Assembly: GCF_003096695.1 (NCBI RefSeq)
Contig: NZ_QEKY01000006.1
Coordinates: forward strand, 1 to 62,297
DNA length: 62,297 bases
Reading direction: 5' to 3'
From: Porphyromonas loveana
Lineage (GTDB): Bacteria > Bacteroidota > Bacteroidia > Bacteroidales > Porphyromonadaceae
The notes below the pieces were generated by a model, which saw only the letters and a list, made by a program, of their open reading frames with translations, ran no database searches and was not told where the DNA came from. The translations under genes and the position numbers were made by a program. Below, one piece after another: positions 17,144 through 25,684 of the stretch; the first letter of the stretch is position 1; each line of letters opens with the position of its first letter.

Positions 17144-18169
17144 ATGAAAAAGGAAGTCATCATATTGGGGATCGAGAGCTCCTGCGACGACACATCGGCA
17201 GCCGTAATTCGCAACGAGACCATTCTTAGCAATGTGATCGCCGGACAAGCTGTGCACAATGCCTATGGCGGTGTGGTGCCGGAATTGGCATCGCGCGCCC
17301 ATCAGCAGAATATCGTCCCTGTCGTCAGCGAAGCCATCAAGCGTGCCGGCATCCGGAAAGAGGACATAGACGCCATCGCTTTCACTCGTGGACCCGGACT
17401 ATTGGGTTCGCTATTGGTAGGCACGAGCTTTGCCAAGGGATTGTCCCTCTCGCTCGGGGTGCCGATGCTGGAGGTCAATCACCTCCACGCTCACGTCTTG
17501 GCCAACTTCCTGCGTGAACCGGATGAGGAGGTGCAACACCCGAGCTTCCCCTTCCTCTGCCTATTAGTCTCGGGGGGCAACTCCCAAATCATCTTGGTGC
17601 GTTCGCACTACGACATGAAGGTGATAGGCCAGACGATAGACGATGCTGCAGGCGAAGCTTTCGACAAATGCGCCAAAGTGATGGGGCTGGGGTATCCGGG
17701 CGGACCGATCGTCAATAAGCTGGCAAATGAAGGCAATCCCAAAGCATTTCAGTTTGCCCGTCCTCATGTGGGAGGCTATGACTACAGCTTCAGCGGACTG
17801 AAGACCTCCTTCCTCTATACCCTGCGCGACGAATTGGCTTTGGATCCCGACTTCATTGAGAAGAACAAGGCCGATCTCTGCGCCTCTCTACAGCATACTG
17901 TCATAGACATCCTAATGAAAAAGCTGCGACAGGCAGCCAAAGATCACGGCATTAAAGAGGTAGCCGTGGCGGGAGGAGTGTCGGCCAATACGGGACTGCG
18001 CGATGCCTTCCACGATCATGCCCGACGCTATGGATGGAAGGTGTACATACCGAAGTTTGCCTACACGACGGACAACGCTGCCATGGTGGCCATATCGGGT
18101 TACTATAAGTATCTGCAAGGCGACTTCTGCTCCATCGATGCCGTTCCATTCTCTCGCATCACGATCTGA
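17144..18169 (+). CDS. tsaD: TsaD, tRNA N6-threonylcarbamoyladenosine synthase subunit
   Basis: 341 residues from the ATG at 17144 (MKKEVIILGIESSCDDTSAAV), the canonical TsaD start. Visible motifs are the metal-binding histidines in VNHLHAHV, the nucleotide-binding LLVSGGNSQIILV and CAKVMGLGYPGGP, and VAGGVSANTGLR. With TsaB, TsaE and TsaC it makes t6A37 in tRNAs decoding ANN codons. It was formerly annotated as a glycoprotease (gcp). Its stop TGA shares one base with the next gene's ATG (TGATG at 18167-18171), so pncC is translationally coupled. Confidence 0.95.
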   Translation: MKKEVIILGIESSCDDTSAAVIRNETILSNVIAGQAVHNAYGGVVPELASRAHQQNIVPVVSEAIKRAGIRKEDIDAIAFTRGPGLLGSLLVGTSFAKGLSLSLGVPMLEVNHLHAHVLANFLREPDEEVQHPSFPFLCLLVSGGNSQIILVRSHYDMKVIGQTIDDAAGEAFDKCAKVMGLGYPGGPIVNKLANEGNPKAFQFARPHVGGYDYSFSGLKTSFLYTLRDELALDPDFIEKNKADLCASLQHTVIDILMKKLRQAAKDHGIKEVAVAGGVSANTGLRDAFHDHARRYGWKVYIPKFAYTTDNAAMVAISGYYKYLQGDFCSIDAVPFSRITI

Positions 18170-18672
18170 TGGACACTTCGTTTCTTAGCGAACTGACATC
18201 GCTTCTCGCCTCCTCCGGCCTCACCGTTGCCACAGCTGAGAGTTGTACGGGAGGATCCGTCGCCGCTGCACTGACGCACCAAGCTGGTGCATCGGCTTTC
18301 TTCCGCGGCGCAGTGGTAGCCTACCAGAACGACATCAAGAAAAAGCTCCTCAGCGTTTCATCCACCGACATAGAACGATATACCGCCGTGTGCGAGCCTG
18401 TAGCTCTTGCCATGGCCGAGGGTGTACGACGTCTGCTCGGTGCAGACATAGGTATCTCCACGACAGGTGTTGCCGGACCGAGCGGAGGTTCGACAGAAAT
18501 ACCCGTGGGGACGGTATGGATAGGTTGGGCCACGGCAGATGGTTCTTCGGCGCATTGCTTGCAAATCAGCGGCACAAGGGCCGAGGTCATTGCAGAGGCG
18601 GGGCATCAAGCGCTTTTGACTATATTTGACCTCTGTAAGAACAAATTACAATCGCTAATCACTCACAAATAA
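18169..18672 (+). CDS. pncC: CinA C-terminal domain protein, nicotinamide-nucleotide amidohydrolase
   Basis: 167 residues made of only the CinA C-terminal domain. The hallmarks are AESCTGGSVAAALT near the N-terminus, FFRGAVVAYQNDIKKKLLSV, and GISTTGVAGPSGGSTEIPVGTVWIG. Stand-alone proteins of this type deamidate NMN to nicotinate mononucleotide in pyridine-nucleotide recycling. Coupled to tsaD by a one-base overlap and followed after 13 bp by the PDZ protein gene. Confidence 0.9.
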   Translation: MDTSFLSELTSLLASSGLTVATAESCTGGSVAAALTHQAGASAFFRGAVVAYQNDIKKKLLSVSSTDIERYTAVCEPVALAMAEGVRRLLGADIGISTTGVAGPSGGSTEIPVGTVWIGWATADGSSAHCLQISGTRAEVIAEAGHQALLTIFDLCKNKLQSLITHK

Positions 18673-18685
18673 ATAATTGGCAGAG

Positions 18686-20101
18686 ATGAAGATGAATCGT
18701 TTTTTCACTTTTGCAACGGCTGTATTGCTGTCAGCAACAATCGCTTCGGCTCAATCAGCGACCCAGAGCGAACAGGTGTGCCGCATCGGGATGCAGTACC
18801 AAATCAGCTATAACGAACACTGGGGAGCAAACAGGCCGGTGATCATCACCGTAGATCCGGGTAGTGCTGCAGATGCAGCAGGGCTGAAGCCTGGAGATGT
18901 AATAGAGAAGGTGGCCGGCAAGTCCACGGCATCATTGGACGAGACTGACTTCCAACGACTCCTCACCGAAGGAAAAACGACCCAGATAGAAGTATCAAAC
19001 CTCGGCGGAACGAAGACAATCACCTTGGGCCGCGACTGTCAGTCACGTTATATCTTATCCGAGCGACAACTGGCTCGCTCTTTCAGCTTCTACAGTCTGG
19101 AGGATGCCAGCGAACGCCGCATCGTCCGCCCCTATAAGGTGAAGACCACGAAGGCAGACTTCACCAATCTCCGCACCTACTCATTTGCAGCATCGACGGC
19201 CGAGACTGCTGAAATAGATGATGTTGTTTACAAGGAAGTAGGACGTTACCTGAATGCCCTCGGCATGAAAGAGACCGTGACCAATCCTGACGTTATCGTT
19301 GATACTTACTATCTCTTCGACAACAACAAACTGTTCACCACCTTCAAGAGCAGCGTGCCCCAGTCTTCCTGGCAGTATTCGCCCCGAGAAAAGAAGATGG
19401 TATCGCTCCCCATCATGCCGGCCGGCACACAAGAGATCAATGCCCCTTACGTCATTCAGTTGGGCGTGCGTCTGATCAATGCGAAGAATAATCTGCAGAT
19501 ATTCTGGCAGTGCGAGTCGAACGATTTCCTCTCTGCCCCCTTCAGCGTGCAGGAGTATGCTCGCTACAATGTACCCTTGATGATGATGGAATTCCCCTTC
19601 ATCCGCTATCGTGAGAATCCCACTTACCGCATGCGCTCACAACGCTACTTCTATACGGGCCTCTACTACCAAGCCAATGACCTCTCGCTCGTAGCTGCCG
19701 TGGATCCCAATTCGCCCGCAGCCCAAGCCGGCCTGCGCACAGGCGACCGCATCATCAGCATCAACGGCGTCCCCGCCCTCTCGGGTTCGGACGAGTATTC
19801 AACAGCCTATAAAGAATTCATTAAGAACACGATGAAGTACCGCACCGAGCAAGACATCTTCACCGATGCCAACGGACTTGCAGGCTGTCGCTATTGGCTG
19901 CCGAAGAACAACAAGAAAATTGTTCGTGCGATGACACAGCTCAAGTACAAACCCACTTTCGCCTACCTCTTCTTCTTCCGCCCGTACGTCAACGACCAGG
20001 AGATCACTTCCTGCGTCTTCCAAATACAGCGCAATGGCGTAGCCGAATCTATCATCGTCCAACCCGTCTTGCGCGACGAGTCGTTTATCACGCTTGAGTA
20101 A
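18686..20101 (+). CDS. Exported PDZ-domain protein with DUF4136-like core
   Basis: About 471 residues from the ATG at 18686 (MKMNRFFTFATAVLLSATIASA), a clear signal peptide; the next ATG (18692) also fits. The first PDZ (~30-100) includes VDPGSAADAAGLKPGDVIEKV. A central DUF4136-like region contains SAFSFAAS-like and PDVIVDTYYLF stretches. A second PDZ (~325-375) includes VDPNSPAAQAGLRTGDRIISING. No protease triad is visible, so it is probably a periplasmic or surface binding/scaffold protein. It follows pncC closely and its 3' end reaches into the upstream region of cvfB. Confidence 0.75.
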   Translation: MKMNRFFTFATAVLLSATIASAQSATQSEQVCRIGMQYQISYNEHWGANRPVIITVDPGSAADAAGLKPGDVIEKVAGKSTASLDETDFQRLLTEGKTTQIEVSNLGGTKTITLGRDCQSRYILSERQLARSFSFYSLEDASERRIVRPYKVKTTKADFTNLRTYSFAASTAETAEIDDVVYKEVGRYLNALGMKETVTNPDVIVDTYYLFDNNKLFTTFKSSVPQSSWQYSPREKKMVSLPIMPAGTQEINAPYVIQLGVRLINAKNNLQIFWQCESNDFLSAPFSVQEYARYNVPLMMMEFPFIRYRENPTYRMRSQRYFYTGLYYQANDLSLVAAVDPNSPAAQAGLRTGDRIISINGVPALSGSDEYSTAYKEFIKNTMKYRTEQDIFTDANGLAGCRYWLPKNNKKIVRAMTQLKYKPTFAYLFFFRPYVNDQEITSCVFQIQRNGVAESIIVQPVLRDESFITLE

Positions 20102-20111
20102 TAAGCTCGGG

Positions 20112-20969
20112 ATGAACAAACGCAAATTCCGGATAGGACAGACCAATCGTCTCACCATTGACCGTATCGTCTCCATCGGAGCCTACCTCGACGGAGGCGA
20201 TACGGACATTTTATTGCCCAATCGTTACCTCCCCGCGGATGCCGCCGCAGGCATGGAGGTGGAGGTTTTCATCTACCACGACAACGAGGGCAGGCTCATC
20301 GCCACGACCATGCAGCCGTATGTGGAGGTCGGTCAGATCGCACTTCTGCAGGCTGTCTCCACGACCGAAAGCGGAGCCTATATGGAATGGGGCATTCATA
20401 AGGATCTCTTCGTACCCTTCCGCGAGCAGATGCAGCTCATTCGCGAGGGAGGTCGGTACTTCATCTATGCCTACATCGACCACGTGAGCGGCAAGATCGT
20501 CGGCTCGGCCAAGCTCTCCAAACATCTCGGCAACGTGCCTCCGCGCTATAATCCGGGTGATGAGGTGTCGGCACTGGTGTACGAACGCATCGACCCGGGC
20601 TACCGCACGATCGTCGATCACACACATTGGGGATTGATCTATGCCGACACGCTGCCCATGCCTTTGGCCATAGGAGCCACGCTCAAAGCCTACGTAGTCC
20701 GACTGCGTGACGACGGCAAGGTGGATCTCTCGCTCGACCGTGTGGGCTACGGACGCATCGACACGGAGAGCGACCGACTGATGCACCTATTACAGAAAGC
20801 AGGCGGCCGACTACCCATCGGAGATAAAAGTTCGCCCGAAGAGATACAGGAGTACACGGGTATGAGCAAGAAAACCTTCAAGATGGCCGTCGGAGCACTC
20901 TATCGCCAGCGTCTTCTCTGCATCACACCCACCACCATCGCCCTCTCCGATGGGAAGAAAGGGAAATAA
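20112..20969 (+). CDS. cvfB: CvfB-like S1-domain RNA-binding protein
   Basis: About 285 residues from the ATG at 20112 (MNKRKFRIGQTNRLTIDRIV). A TTG at 20094 would add six codons and overlap the previous stop by 8 bp; the ATG fits the family better. Tandem S1/OB-fold modules show DILLPNRYLP, YMEWGIHKDLFVPF and VDLSLDRVGYGRI, and a winged-helix C-terminus has EEIQEYTGMSKKTFKMAVGALYRQRLL. This matches the YitL/CvfB family, whose members bind RNA and affect virulence gene expression in Firmicutes. The role here is unknown. Last gene of the rightward tsaD unit. Confidence 0.85.
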   Translation: MNKRKFRIGQTNRLTIDRIVSIGAYLDGGDTDILLPNRYLPADAAAGMEVEVFIYHDNEGRLIATTMQPYVEVGQIALLQAVSTTESGAYMEWGIHKDLFVPFREQMQLIREGGRYFIYAYIDHVSGKIVGSAKLSKHLGNVPPRYNPGDEVSALVYERIDPGYRTIVDHTHWGLIYADTLPMPLAIGATLKAYVVRLRDDGKVDLSLDRVGYGRIDTESDRLMHLLQKAGGRLPIGDKSSPEEIQEYTGMSKKTFKMAVGALYRQRLLCITPTTIALSDGKKGK

Positions 20970-21034
20970 TCCTCCTTTTCGGTATCATTACAACTAACAT
21001 CTATCTGTCCGGACTCGGTAATATGACGTCCGAA

Positions 21035-21125
21035 GAGACCCCTAAGGAGTCTCTGGTGGGACCCCTTAGGGATGTCTGATGGGACCCCCTGGGGATGTCC
21101 GGAGGGATGCCTTAGGGATCGGATG
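21035..21125. repeat. 23-bp tandem repeat, four degenerate copies
   Basis: Units start at 21035, 21058, 21081 and 21104, built around GGGACCCCTTAGGGATGTC-like sequence with partly self-complementary halves. They lie between the convergent cvfB and doxX genes. No promoter or coding function is apparent. Confidence 0.7.
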
Positions 21126-21169
21126 ACACAAGACGTTAGCCGCCCTCTCCTTTCGACAATAAACGACAA

Positions 21170-21201
21170 GGCCGCGCCATAACTCGGGTTATAGCGCGGC
21201 C
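21170..21201. terminator. GC-rich hairpin between convergent cvfB and doxX
   Basis: GGCCGCGCCATAAC pairs with GTTATAGCGCGGCC (one mismatch) around a 4-nt loop. T-runs on either side are weak, so it is a plausible but imperfect terminator for one or both genes. Confidence 0.5.
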
Positions 21202-21228
21202 TCGTGTATTAGGATGATCAGTTAGTGC

Positions 21229-21642
21229 TTAATCCCACTTATGCGTGGACGAAAGAGCATATTTGCCGGCACCTGTGAACATAAGTGCCAACGAGGGAAT
21301 CAAGTAGAGTCCGAGCAATTCGACTGCCCAACCGCCTTGTTCGCTCAGCGTGAAGATTTGACCGCTATGAGCCAAGAGCATCGCCACGAGACAATTGCCG
21401 GCCAACACCAAAGCTGCAGGGCGCGTACGCCATCCGATCAGGATCAGAAGAGGTGCTACCACCTCGCCGACCAATACGCCGTAGGCCATGAAATCCGGCA
21501 ATCCGGCCTGAGCCAATAAATATTTGATGCCGCCGAGGCCTGAGAATAGCTTGGCAATGCCGTGAAGAAGCATCAGCACGCTCACCCCCACGCGGAGGAT
21601 CAGCAAGCCGAGATCTGTATTTCGTTTCATTATTGAATCCAT
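21229..21642 (-). CDS. DoxX family membrane protein
   Basis: 137 residues with four hydrophobic segments (LGLLILRVGVSVLMLLHGIAKL, YGVLVGEVVAPLLILIGW, AALVLAGNCLVAMLLA, ELLGLYLIPSLALMFTGAG). The HGIAKLFSGLGGI loop and VGEVVAPLLILIG are typical of DoxX. An internal ATG (MKRNTDLGLL, 21630) is an alternative start. DoxX proteins are inner-membrane proteins linked to redox or thiosulfate stress; the exact reaction here is unknown. It lies downstream of tpx on the same strand, but a terminator separates them. Confidence 0.85.
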   Translation of the reverse strand: MDSIMKRNTDLGLLILRVGVSVLMLLHGIAKLFSGLGGIKYLLAQAGLPDFMAYGVLVGEVVAPLLILIGWRTRPAALVLAGNCLVAMLLAHSGQIFTLSEQGGWAVELLGLYLIPSLALMFTGAGKYALSSTHKWD

Positions 21643-21684
21643 TTGTTGTTTTATTTAGCGTTAATACTGAAAAAAATGAGAGAG

Positions 21685-21727
21685 AAAAAGGGCTGCATCG
21701 CAAACGATATTGACGATACAGCCCTTT
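21685..21727 (-). terminator. tpx: tpx terminator
   Basis: GGGCTGCATCG (21690-21700) pairs with CGATACAGCCC (21714-21724) with one mismatch. Leftward, a T-run (complement of 21685-21689) follows. It ends the tpx transcript before doxX. Confidence 0.75.
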
Positions 21728-21749
21728 GTAGTTTTATGTTATTGGCCGA

Positions 21750-22253
21750 TTACTTCAGCGCAGCGATCACGGCTTCGTAATTAGGCTCCTGAGCGATCTC
21801 GGGAACTAACTCCTGATAGATTACCTTGCCATTCTCGTCCACTACAACCACGGCACGAGCGAGCAAACCCTTGAGAGGACCGTCGGTCATGAGCAAGCCA
21901 TAACCCTTCTCGAAGCAATCGCAACGGAAAGCAGAAGCCGTTATCACCTTGTCCAGACCTTCAGCACCGCAGAAACGAGCCTGTGCAAACGGCAGGTCCT
22001 TAGACAAGCAGAGCACTACCGTGTTCTCGAGCGAAGAAGCCTCTTGGTTGAAGCGGCGCACGCTGGCGGCGCAAACGCCCGTATCAATGCTGGGGAATAT
22101 ATTGATGACCACTCTCTGGCCTTTGAAGTCCGAAAGTGACACTTCGCTCAGATCAGCCTTAACGGCTGTAAAGTCGGGAGCTACTGAACCTACGTTCGGC
22201 AGCTGGCCGTTCGTATTGATGTTGATTTTACCTTGCAATGTTACTGTTGCCAT
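21750..22253 (-). CDS. tpx: Thiol peroxidase Tpx
   Basis: 167 residues. The atypical 2-Cys peroxiredoxin pattern is visible: peroxidatic cysteine C61 in [16 protein letters not shown] and resolving cysteine C95 in [10 protein letters not shown]. The conserved [18 protein letters not shown] opening and [18 protein letters not shown] strand also fit. It reduces hydrogen and lipid hydroperoxides with thioredoxin in the cytoplasm or periplasm. No signal peptide. Monocistronic with its own terminator; it suits an anaerobe facing oxygen. Confidence 0.95.
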   Translation of the reverse strand: MATVTLQGKININTNGQLPNVGSVAPDFTAVKADLSEVSLSDFKGQRVVINIFPSIDTGVCAASVRRFNQEASSLENTVVLCLSKDLPFAQARFCGAEGLDKVITASAFRCDCFEKGYGLLMTDGPLKGLLARAVVVVDENGKVIYQELVPEIAQEPNYEAVIAALK

Positions 22254-22339
22254 AACTGAATAATCCTGTTAGAAATATTTTATACTCATTTGTGAATTGT
22301 CTCACTTGTACTCCTAAAACAAGAAGGCAATCGTATTGT

Positions 22340-22972
22340 TCAGCGCACACGTATCATACTCAGCCCGTCGCGCATGGGCACGATCAGATTCTCCACCCGT
22401 TCGTCTCGGGCTATCGTATCATTGAAGCGCAGGATCGCCTGCGTCTGTGCATCGGTAGGGAGAGGATCGGCCACCACCTTTCCGTCCCAAAGGGTATTGT
22501 CGGCCAGGATGAGAGCGCCGGCAGGAAGGTGATCGATTATCGCTTCGTAATAGCTGACGTACTGCCTCTTATCCGCATCGATATAGACCAGATCGAACTG
22601 CTCGGCACGAACCAAATCGGGCAAGAGGTCTAACGCCTCACCGATATGCAGTCTGATCTTCGCACCCAGTTCGGAAGCGTCCAAATAGGTACGGATGAAG
22701 TCCTCCATCTCATCGTCATGCTCCAGCGTGTGCAGCACGCCGTCATCGGACAAGCCCTCCGCCAGACACAAAGCCGCATAGCCCGTATAGGTGCCGATTT
22801 CCAGAATGCGTCGGGGACGCATCAGCCGGGCGATCATCGACAAGAAGCGTCCTTGCAAATGCCCCGAAAGCATACGCGGACGCATCAGATGCAGATGAGC
22901 ATCTCGGTGTAGGCGCTGTAGCAAAGGCGGCTCGGGCGAAGTATGCCCCTCGATATACTCTTCTATCGTCAT
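22340..22972 (-). CDS. SAM-dependent O-methyltransferase (family 3)
   Basis: 210 residues with a class I methyltransferase fold: ILEIGTYTGYAALCLAEGL (SAM-binding motif I), HTLEHDDEMEDFIRTYLDAS, FDLVYIDADKRQYVSYYEAI (metal-binding acidic motif) and LILADNTLWDGKV. This fits the catechol/caffeoyl-CoA O-methyltransferase group, but bacterial substrates are mostly unknown. It starts on the base right after the pyk stop, so it is translationally coupled to pyk. The aroQ-pyk-methyltransferase order is one I recall from other Bacteroidales. Confidence 0.9.
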   Translation of the reverse strand: MTIEEYIEGHTSPEPPLLQRLHRDAHLHLMRPRMLSGHLQGRFLSMIARLMRPRRILEIGTYTGYAALCLAEGLSDDGVLHTLEHDDEMEDFIRTYLDASELGAKIRLHIGEALDLLPDLVRAEQFDLVYIDADKRQYVSYYEAIIDHLPAGALILADNTLWDGKVVADPLPTDAQTQAILRFNDTIARDERVENLIVPMRDGLSMIRVR

Positions 22973-24391
22973 TTATTCGCGTGAGATCAGATATTTCACC
23001 AGGTCTATTTCGAGCGCAGTCGTAGAACCATCCTTACCACGCAGGCCACGCATATAGGCCACCTTATCCTCCGGTGTCAGGAATTGTGCATCTATCAGAT
23101 GGAGCAAAGCTGCCTTCAGGCCGTCCGTATGCCCCTCCGGCACTTGTTCGTAAGAGGTGATCACACCATAAGAAAGGGCCAACTTCCGAATCACTGACTC
23201 CTCGTAACAGATGGCATAGACGGGAACTCGTCCGCGAAACGCCGCCAACGAACGAGCCGTCGCACCCGTATAAGAATCCGTAATGATCGCTTTCACGCCC
23301 AATTTCCCCACGCTCTTCACCGCTTGTTTGGCGAGGAATGCCGTTGTCGTCAGGTCATCGGCATCGTAAGAGATGCGGATGTCGTTGGCAGCTATCTTGC
23401 TTTTTTCGGCTTCTTCGATAATGCGGCTCATTGTCTGCACCGCCTCCAACGGGTATTTGCCATAAGCCGTTTCGCCGCTGAGCATCACCGCGTCGGTGCG
23501 ATAATAGATCGCATTGGCCACATCGGTCACTTCGGCACGTGTGGGACGCGGGTTCTTGATCATCGAGTGGAGCATCTGAGTAGCCACAATCACCGGACTC
23601 TTGCGCTCCACACACTTGCGTATCAGCATACGTTGGATGGCCGGTATCTTCTCCTGCGGCACTTCTATGCCGAGATCGCCGCGAGCGATCATCACGCCAT
23701 AGGCCACATCGAGAATTTCGTCAATGTTGTCCACCCCTTCTTGGTTCTCGATCTTGGCAATGATCTTAATGTCGCTACCCTCGGCATCGAGTATCTGCTG
23801 AATGTCCAGCACGTCCTGCTTGGTGCGCACAAACGAGTGGGCGATGAAGTCCACTCCCTTACGTATAGAATACTGAATGTTCTTCTTGTCCTTCTCCGTC
23901 AGCGAAGGCAGATTGATGCGCACGCCGGGGACGTTCACGCTCTTCCTGCTGCCGAGCACCGAGTCGTTGAACACGACACATCCGAGGCTGTCCTGTCCTT
24001 TGGACACGACTTCCAACTCCAAATCGCCGTCGTCCACCAGAATCCGACTGCCCACCGCTACATCTTGTACGAATAGCGGATAGGAAACGCCTATGCATTT
24101 GTTCGTCGTCTTTTGGTCGGGATCGGGCTTGATGAGCACATGATCGCCGGCAGAGAAAGAGACCGGTTCGTCACAGATTGTCGTCCGCACCTCAGGACCT
24201 TTCGTATCCATCAACACGGCCAAGTGTGGCGACACTGCACGCGCATTGTCTATCACACGGTCGAAGCCCTCCTCATCCATGTGAGCCGAATTGAGTCGGA
24301 GTACATTCACCCCCGCCTCGTACAGCGAGCGGAGAAAGTCCACATCGCACCGCAAGCCGGAGATCGTCGCTACTATTTTTGTTTGTTTCAT
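22973..24391 (-). CDS. pyk: Pyruvate kinase
   Basis: 472 residues from the ATG at 24391 (MKQTKIVATISGLRCDVDFLRS). The frame stays open 29 codons further upstream, but that stretch is the previous gene's tail. The N-terminal TIM barrel has VLRLNSAHMDEEG, LMDTKGPEVRT (substrate and potassium site) and IIAKIENQEGVDNIDEIL (catalytic Lys/Glu). GVMIARGDLGIEVP and SETAYGKYP are also typical; the C-terminal domain has TTAFLAKQAVKSVGKLGVKAII. It converts PEP and ADP to pyruvate and ATP. Its 5' end and leader have a diverged second copy about 1.26 kb upstream, fused to a restriction endonuclease. Confidence 0.96.
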   Translation of the reverse strand: MKQTKIVATISGLRCDVDFLRSLYEAGVNVLRLNSAHMDEEGFDRVIDNARAVSPHLAVLMDTKGPEVRTTICDEPVSFSAGDHVLIKPDPDQKTTNKCIGVSYPLFVQDVAVGSRILVDDGDLELEVVSKGQDSLGCVVFNDSVLGSRKSVNVPGVRINLPSLTEKDKKNIQYSIRKGVDFIAHSFVRTKQDVLDIQQILDAEGSDIKIIAKIENQEGVDNIDEILDVAYGVMIARGDLGIEVPQEKIPAIQRMLIRKCVERKSPVIVATQMLHSMIKNPRPTRAEVTDVANAIYYRTDAVMLSGETAYGKYPLEAVQTMSRIIEEAEKSKIAANDIRISYDADDLTTTAFLAKQAVKSVGKLGVKAIITDSYTGATARSLAAFRGRVPVYAICYEESVIRKLALSYGVITSYEQVPEGHTDGLKAALLHLIDAQFLTPEDKVAYMRGLRGKDGSTTALEIDLVKYLISRE

Positions 24392-24421
24392 TGTTGTTGT
24401 TTGGTAATTACTGTAATCGAA
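24136..24421 (-). repeat. Pyruvate-kinase 5' segment, intact copy of a duplicated block
   Basis: This segment (leader plus ~80 codons of pyk) has a diverged direct repeat at 25397-25677. Shared features include TAATTACTG in the leader (24405-24413 here, 25662-25670 in the other copy), then AACAAAAATA at the start of the coding part. The proteins align over ~74 residues with roughly 32 identities by eye. Confidence 0.75.
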
Positions 24422-25655
24422 TCTGGAGATTGAGTTTAAAAGATAGAGAACCATCCGATTCTTTAACAATCGAGGCATAGTTATGACGTGTCGTACTGGC
24501 TCTCTCTAAGTAGGCATTAGCAAAAAGATAATCCTCGAAGCGGTTACGATCATAGAAATGATAGCAAAGGATATCACCATCTTTCTTGACGACCAAATAT
24601 CCCCCATTCGCATCATAACGACCGTTCCAGAATGTCCCGGGCATCATTCCCAAGGCTGTCGAAGTAAGCAGGTGTTTGATCTTGTACACATAAAAGGAGT
24701 ATGCCCGAGAATTATACTTCAGTGGATTCTTATCGGCCAATACATCTACCAAATCATGCAACATAGACTTACGGGTATTCAACTGTTCGACGAGAAGACT
24801 TGCCATGATTAGTGGCAAATCACCATCAAGCAAAAGGAGATTATCATTAAAGGTCTGATTGTCTATTCCGTCAAAGATCAAGCCTCCTCCATGCCGTCTT
24901 ATCGCATCAAAGCGTTTGATAACCTTATTTTGCTTCGGGTTTATCGCATTGATTCGTTCGATATCTTCGTCAGACAGATTAGCTCCAACTATTTTAAATG
25001 TGAAGTTCGTTGTTTTACTCGCATTCAAGAGAGTAGAATCACCTCCCAGTTGAGATTTTATACTAAAACCCAACTCTGAGTTGATCTTCGTGCGTCTATC
25101 ATGCAAGACTATACGAATATCTGTTTTGTCTGAAGACTCTGTCTTGTTTGGACGGCAGTGAATCTTAATAGCAAAAGTCTCAGCGGTAAGGACAAAATCA
25201 GCACTCTTACCTCTGTTGATTGTTTCAAATAGCTTCGAGACCTCTTCAAGAAATTCTGTCGCGGGAATCCTAAACAAAACCTTGCTTAGAGAAGATAGAA
25301 TCACAATACTCTTATCTTCTATTCTCTTACTACATACTCCTTCTTTTTCTCTTTGGAGGATTTCAACAATCGGATAGAACAAATCTGTTATCCTTTTCAG
25401 GTCTTGCCCCTCTACAGGAGGAAGAGACTCATCAGAAATCGCTGTTTGCAACATAGATGCGTTCGTATCCATCAGCATGCTCATGCGCGACAACTCTGAA
25501 TGTGTATTCTTTATCACACAATCAGAGCCATCTTTATCCATGCAAGCCGAAGTAATTTGCAGTACATCAATACCCATCTCATTGATGGTATGAAGAAAGT
25601 CCGCATCACACCAAAGGTCAGAGATAGCCGTTATTATTTTTGTTTCATTGCTCAT
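24408..25655 (-). CDS. HpaII-family restriction endonuclease fused to a pyruvate-kinase N-terminal fragment
   Basis: 415 residues. Residues 1 to ~80 are a degenerate copy of the neighbouring pyruvate kinase N-terminus: TKIITAISDLWCDADFL against TKIVATISGLRCDVDFL, and LMDTNASMLQTAISDE against LMDTKGPEVRTTICDE. The kinase's Arg and GPEVR substrate residues are lost. From ~85 on it matches the HpaII type II endonuclease family as I remember it: LFYPIVEILQREKEG, KTDIRIVLHDRRTKINSELGFSIKSQLGG, STLLNASKTTNFTFKIVG and GIDNQTFNDNLLLLDGDLP. HpaII enzymes cut CCGG. The family's own N-terminus (about 35 residues around an NKGEWSE motif, from memory) seems to be replaced. No methyltransferase gene is adjacent. 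It may be inactive, or a functional chimera. Confidence 0.75.
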   Translation of the reverse strand: MSNETKIITAISDLWCDADFLHTINEMGIDVLQITSACMDKDGSDCVIKNTHSELSRMSMLMDTNASMLQTAISDESLPPVEGQDLKRITDLFYPIVEILQREKEGVCSKRIEDKSIVILSSLSKVLFRIPATEFLEEVSKLFETINRGKSADFVLTAETFAIKIHCRPNKTESSDKTDIRIVLHDRRTKINSELGFSIKSQLGGDSTLLNASKTTNFTFKIVGANLSDEDIERINAINPKQNKVIKRFDAIRRHGGGLIFDGIDNQTFNDNLLLLDGDLPLIMASLLVEQLNTRKSMLHDLVDVLADKNPLKYNSRAYSFYVYKIKHLLTSTALGMMPGTFWNGRYDANGGYLVVKKDGDILCYHFYDRNRFEDYLFANAYLERASTTRHNYASIVKESDGSLSFKLNLQIRLQ

Positions 25656-25677
25656 ATTGAGTAATTACTGGATCGTA
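25397..25677 (-). repeat. Diverged second copy of the pyk leader and 5' coding segment
   Basis: Direct repeat of 24136-24421 that supplies the start codon, leader and first ~80 codons of the restriction-endonuclease chimera. About 43% amino-acid identity by eye over 74 aligned residues shows the copy is old or evolving fast. The two copies flank the nuclease body, as expected for insertion with a long target duplication. Confidence 0.7.
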
Positions 25678-25684
25678 TATAGTG

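Noticed and set aside
23324-24076. 250-codon plus-strand frame under pyk
   Set aside because: Shadow of pyruvate kinase, rich in His/Arg as typical of antisense translation.
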